Positions 61,353-64,000 of a stretch of 64,000 nucleotides of DNA are shown piece by piece (within the stretch, counting starts at the first letter, position 1; every line of letters begins with the position of its first letter). Origin of the DNA: Fibrobacter sp. UWB11 (GTDB lineage Bacteria; Fibrobacterota; Fibrobacteria; Fibrobacterales; Fibrobacteraceae); the NCBI RefSeq assembly GCF_900143015.1, contig NZ_FSRT01000001.1, forward strand, positions 186,001-250,000. The letters run 5' to 3'. A program made the translations under genes and the position numbers. The notes beneath the pieces are model-generated. The model made no database searches. It saw nothing but the letters and a program-made list of their open reading frames with translations, and had not been told where the DNA came from.

Positions 61353-62327
61353 TTAGCCGATAAATCCGTGCGGCTTGAATCCGAGACCTTTTACGAGCTC
61401 GAAATCCTTGCTGCTATTTGTGCCTGCCGTAGTGAGCATGTCGTCCGTGATGGCAGCATTTGCGCCACTCTTGAATGCACGCTTGCCGTCATCGCCCAAA
61501 ACGCCACGGCCACCCGCGAGGCGGATAAATGCCTTTGGGTTGATGAATCGGTAAATCGCCACGATGCGGCAGAATTCGTCATTCGTGAGCTTCGGCAGGT
61601 TTTCGTACGGCGTTCCGGGAATCGCGTTCAGCACGTTCACCGGAGTCGACTTGACGCCGAGTTTGCGCAAATCCAAGCACATGTCGATGCGGTCTTCCAT
61701 CGTTTCGCCAAGGCCCATGATTCCGCCGCTGCAAATTTCGAGGCCAGCGGCAAGAGCGTTCTGGAGCGCGCCAATCTTATCGTCGTAAGTGTGCGTCGTG
61801 CAAACGTCCGGGAAGTGGCGGCGGTATGTTTCCAAGTTGTTGTGGAAGCGGGTGAGGCCAGCTTCCTTGAGCTTGTCGAACTGTTCCTTGTTTAAGAGAC
61901 CTGCCGAAAGGCAAATCGAAAGCTTTGTCTCTTTTTTCAGGCGGCGGAGCGCTTCGCTAATTTGTTCTACATCGCGGTTCGAAAGCGTACGACCCGATGT
62001 CACGATGGAGTAGCGCGGAATGCCTGCCGCTTCTTTCTTCTTTGCGTCTGCGACAATCTCGTCGGCGCTGAGCAACTTGTATTCCGGGGCGCCGGTGTGG
62101 TAGTAGCTGCTCTGGGCGCAGTACTTGCAGTTCTCGGAGCAGCGACCGCTGCGCGCGTTTACGATGGAACAAAAATCAAAGTCGTCGCCGTGGAACTTTT
62201 CGCGGATTTCGTTGGCGGCTTGCGCGAGTTCATCGAGGTCTTCGCTTAAAAGTTTGATAGCCTCTTCGCGTGTAATCTCATAACCTTCATTTAAAACTTT
62301 GTTTTTCAGTTCTTGAACGAAAGACAT
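61353..62327 (-). CDS. bioB: Biotin synthase
   Basis: A 324-residue radical SAM enzyme that inserts sulfur into dethiobiotin. The [4Fe-4S]/SAM motif CSENCKYC is present (Cys63, Cys67, Cys70). The second cluster ligands are in the expected places (SICLSAG; CTTHTYDD; RLAGGRGVLG with the Arg ligand). Length is normal. GGAGT lies before the ATG at 62327. No other bio genes adjoin it. Confidence 0.95.
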   Translation of the reverse strand: MSFVQELKNKVLNEGYEITREEAIKLLSEDLDELAQAANEIREKFHGDDFDFCSIVNARSGRCSENCKYCAQSSYYHTGAPEYKLLSADEIVADAKKKEAAGIPRYSIVTSGRTLSNRDVEQISEALRRLKKETKLSICLSAGLLNKEQFDKLKEAGLTRFHNNLETYRRHFPDVCTTHTYDDKIGALQNALAAGLEICSGGIMGLGETMEDRIDMCLDLRKLGVKSTPVNVLNAIPGTPYENLPKLTNDEFCRIVAIYRFINPKAFIRLAGGRGVLGDDGKRAFKSGANAAITDDMLTTAGTNSSKDFELVKGLGFKPHGFIG

Positions 62328-62633
62328 TTCTCACTCCAGGTTGGGCTTTTTCGCGCGCAAATATAGAAAATTACTTTTTTGCGCGGTAGGCTGCAATTTC
62401 TGCTTCAATCTCCGTTTCGCTCATGTTTGCTGTGCCGTTTTTTAGCAGCGTCTGCTTGCAATGCTCGAAGAATGTCTAATCCCATTTTTTTTGAAAAGCT
62501 CGTGAAATGTTTGACTCTTATCAAAATTTGGATGATGCTATTTGGAAATGGATTATGTTTCTGGTATTGTAAACGATAATGTACCGGGGATTTATTTTAT
62601 TTATATTTGTTGCGCTTAGTTGGAGTGAATTTT
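62328..62633. other. Intergenic region before the FISUMP genes
   Basis: About 300 bp. It contains the tail of a decayed antitoxin-like gene on the minus strand (62371-62424) and an AT-rich leader. The last 35 bp (ATTTAT...TTAGTTGGAGTGAATTTT) closely match the leader of the second FISUMP gene at 63550-63584, so promoter and ribosome site were duplicated together with the gene. Confidence 0.5.
62371..62424 (-). pseudogene. Remnant of an antitoxin-like C-terminus
   Basis: Seventeen codons, MSETEIEAEIAAYRAKK and a stop, with an open frame extending upstream to about 62473 (FEHCKQTLLKNGTAN). The acidic EIxAEIxxYRxxK ending is common at the C-termini of type II antitoxins and similar small proteins, but no full gene or toxin is present. 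Too short to be sure. Confidence 0.3.
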
Positions 62634-63494
62634 ATGACTTTGAAAAAATTTTTGATGGCTGGTTTTGTGGTTGCGGTGCTGGTGGCTTGCGGCGATGACG
62701 GCAGCAGCAATTCCGTAACTGATTCCGATGAGGATTCTTCTTCGTCTGTTTGCGTGGATTGCGACGGTTCGAGCAGTTCGTTGGTCGGAAGAACATCGTG
62801 CAATGTGAACATTGATGAAAATTGTATGAAAGACTCCCGCGATGGCCAGACCTACAAGACTGTTAAAATCGGTACCCAGATCTGGATGGCAGAAAACCTC
62901 AACTATGCTTATACGGATGTACCCTATAACATTACCATTAATGGACGCTACTACACCTCCGATTCCATTAGTTGGTGTTTTGATGACGATGCGTCCAACT
63001 GCGCCAAGTACGGCCGCCTATACACCTGGGCCGCCGTGATGGATAGCGTGGGGGCATGGACTATGAACGGCAAGGGCTGTGGCGATGATAAGACTTGCTC
63101 ACCGACGTACCCTGTGCGTGGTATTTGTCCCGAGGGCTGGCACCTGCCTACGAAGGTTGAATTTGAAGCCCTTTTCATTGCGGTTGGCGGTACACAAGAA
63201 GCTGAGAAAGAATGGCTTTGGAACGATGTGGGCAAGATGCTCAAGTCTACTAGCGGCTGGTATAACAGCCGCAACGGAACGGACGCCTACGCCTTCTCGG
63301 CGTTGCCTGCTGGCAGCAGGAGCCATCGAGGTTTGTTCGACGACTTTGGCTACTATGCGAGCTTCTGGAGTTCTACTGAGTTCGATAGCGAATGCGTGTA
63401 CCTCATGGACTTGTACTACTACGACGACTTTGCGAACCTGCATGCCATCAATAAGGACTACGCGTATTCAGTTCGTTGCGTTAAGGACGAATAA
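62634..63494 (+). CDS. FISUMP-domain lipoprotein
   Basis: A 286-residue lipoprotein (lipobox VLVAC, Cys19) with a short Ser/Asp linker and a FISUMP (Fibrobacter succinogenes major paralogous, TIGR02145) domain. Marks in order: DGQTYKTVKIGTQIWMAENLNY, CAKYGRLYTWAAVMD, GICPEGWHLPTKVEFEAL, FSALPAGSRSHRGLF, FWSSTEFDSECVYLM and a final YSVRCVKD. This large family is surface exposed and of unknown function. The start ATG has TTGGAGTG 8 nt upstream; the GTG-type extension to 62607 is less likely. A tandem paralogue follows after about 90 bp. Confidence 0.9.
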   Translation: MTLKKFLMAGFVVAVLVACGDDGSSNSVTDSDEDSSSSVCVDCDGSSSSLVGRTSCNVNIDENCMKDSRDGQTYKTVKIGTQIWMAENLNYAYTDVPYNITINGRYYTSDSISWCFDDDASNCAKYGRLYTWAAVMDSVGAWTMNGKGCGDDKTCSPTYPVRGICPEGWHLPTKVEFEALFIAVGGTQEAEKEWLWNDVGKMLKSTSGWYNSRNGTDAYAFSALPAGSRSHRGLFDDFGYYASFWSSTEFDSECVYLMDLYYYDDFANLHAINKDYAYSVRCVKDE

Positions 63495-63584
63495 GGTGAG
63501 TGTTTTGCGTAAAGTGGTGGCTCTTGGAAATGTTCTGGGAGCTTGTTTTGTCTATATTTATCATGTTTAGTTGGAGTAAATTTT

Positions 63585-64000
63585 ATGACTTTGAAAAAGT
63601 TTTTGATGGTTGCTTTTGTGGCTGCAGTGCTGGTGGCTTGTGGTGATGACAGCAGTTCTGCGACTGATTCCGACGAGGTTTCATCTTCGTCTGTTTGCGA
63701 GGACTGCGACGATTCGAGCAGTTCGAAGGCTAAGTCGAGTAGTTCTTCTGCAAAATCAAGCAGTAGTTCGGCGAAGTCTTCGTCATCTGCTGTGTATGTG
63801 GAACCATGCAGGACAGACAGTGTGGATACCTGCGAGTATGGCGACTTGGTGGATGAACGTGACGGGCAAACTTACAAGACTGTGAAAATCGGTATGCGGA
63901 CTTGGATGGCCGAGAACTTGAACTACAAAACGGATTCCAGTTACTGCTATGATGACAAATCATCGAATTGTACCAAGTACGGTCGTCTTTACACATGGGA
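63585..64000 (+). CDS. FISUMP-domain lipoprotein, cut by the window edge
   Basis: The first 138 residues are inside the window. The signal peptide is almost identical to that of the previous gene (MTLKKFLMxxFVxAVLVAC), then comes a longer Ser-rich linker with three SSSSAKS-type units (about 45-70), then the FISUMP start DGQTYKTVKIGMRTWMAENLNY and CTKYGRLYTW. The leader and ribosome site (TTGGAGTA) copy those of the upstream gene. It is a tandem duplicate whose linker has expanded. Confidence 0.9.
   Translation, partial: MTLKKFLMVAFVAAVLVACGDDSSSATDSDEVSSSSVCEDCDDSSSSKAKSSSSSAKSSSSSAKSSSSAVYVEPCRTDSVDTCEYGDLVDERDGQTYKTVKIGMRTWMAENLNYKTDSSYCYDDKSSNCTKYGRLYTW

Noticed and set aside
1-64000. tRNA genes
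   Set aside because: No cloverleaf with TTCGA-type arm was recognised in any intergenic stretch read by eye; a tRNA search program would be needed to exclude them fully.

Overview
The window is a stretch of chromosome from a Fibrobacter-type bacterium (phylum Fibrobacterota, most likely close to the gut fibre degrader Fibrobacter succinogenes). The assignment is inferred from gene families that are characteristic of that genus: two TIGR02147-type regulators, two tandem FISUMP (Fibrobacter succinogenes major paralogous) lipoproteins at the right edge, many lipoproteins with Ser-rich linkers right after an ACSDD-type lipobox, and Gram-negative envelope genes (bamA, skp, mlaD-like). No tRNA, 16S/23S rRNA or CRISPR array was recognised. 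The only confident RNA gene is rnpB.

Layout. 1-2.6 kb: lipoprotein genes on the minus strand. 2.7-5.7 kb: valS, followed by what looks like the duplicated last codons of a second valS. 6.1-12.2 kb: an AT-rich accessory island with a truncated ORF6N gene, an McrBC type IV restriction pair, a frameshifted gene convergent with mcrC, a hairpin-rich non-coding stretch and a toxin-antitoxin pair. 12.3-24.3 kb: a CLC antiporter, a large CotH/lamin-tail lipoprotein, paaK plus an ACT-domain gene, bamA-skp, and an IS150-like element that split a terminator hairpin. 24.3-29.4 kb: a tightly coupled minus-strand operon of two DUF262 proteins and recQ. 29.8-47.8 kb: mostly core genes (ettA, rnpB, recG, mlaD-like, argG, hisH), mixed with small membrane or secreted proteins of unknown function. 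47.9-58.3 kb: two consecutive modules, each a TIGR02147 regulator translationally coupled to lipoproteins of one paralogous family (regulator + 2, then regulator + 3). 58.5-62.3 kb: rph, pheA, an NlpC/P60 lipoprotein and bioB. 62.6-64 kb: two FISUMP lipoproteins, the second cut by the window edge.

The most notable system is the regulator/lipoprotein array. Both regulator genes have the same promoter geometry: a GTATCAT box, 6 bp, a -35, 17 bp, TATATT, then 7 bp to the ATG, with a second GTATCAT 70 or 73 bp further upstream. This points to a leaderless transcript controlled by a shared factor. A related box (GTATTATA) occurs twice upstream of the distant lipoprotein gene of the same family at 914-2557. 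The second candidate is the DUF262-DUF262-RecQ operon, which has stop/start overlaps at both junctions and looks like a possible defence unit. All functional statements rest on reading motifs by eye; no database search was run.
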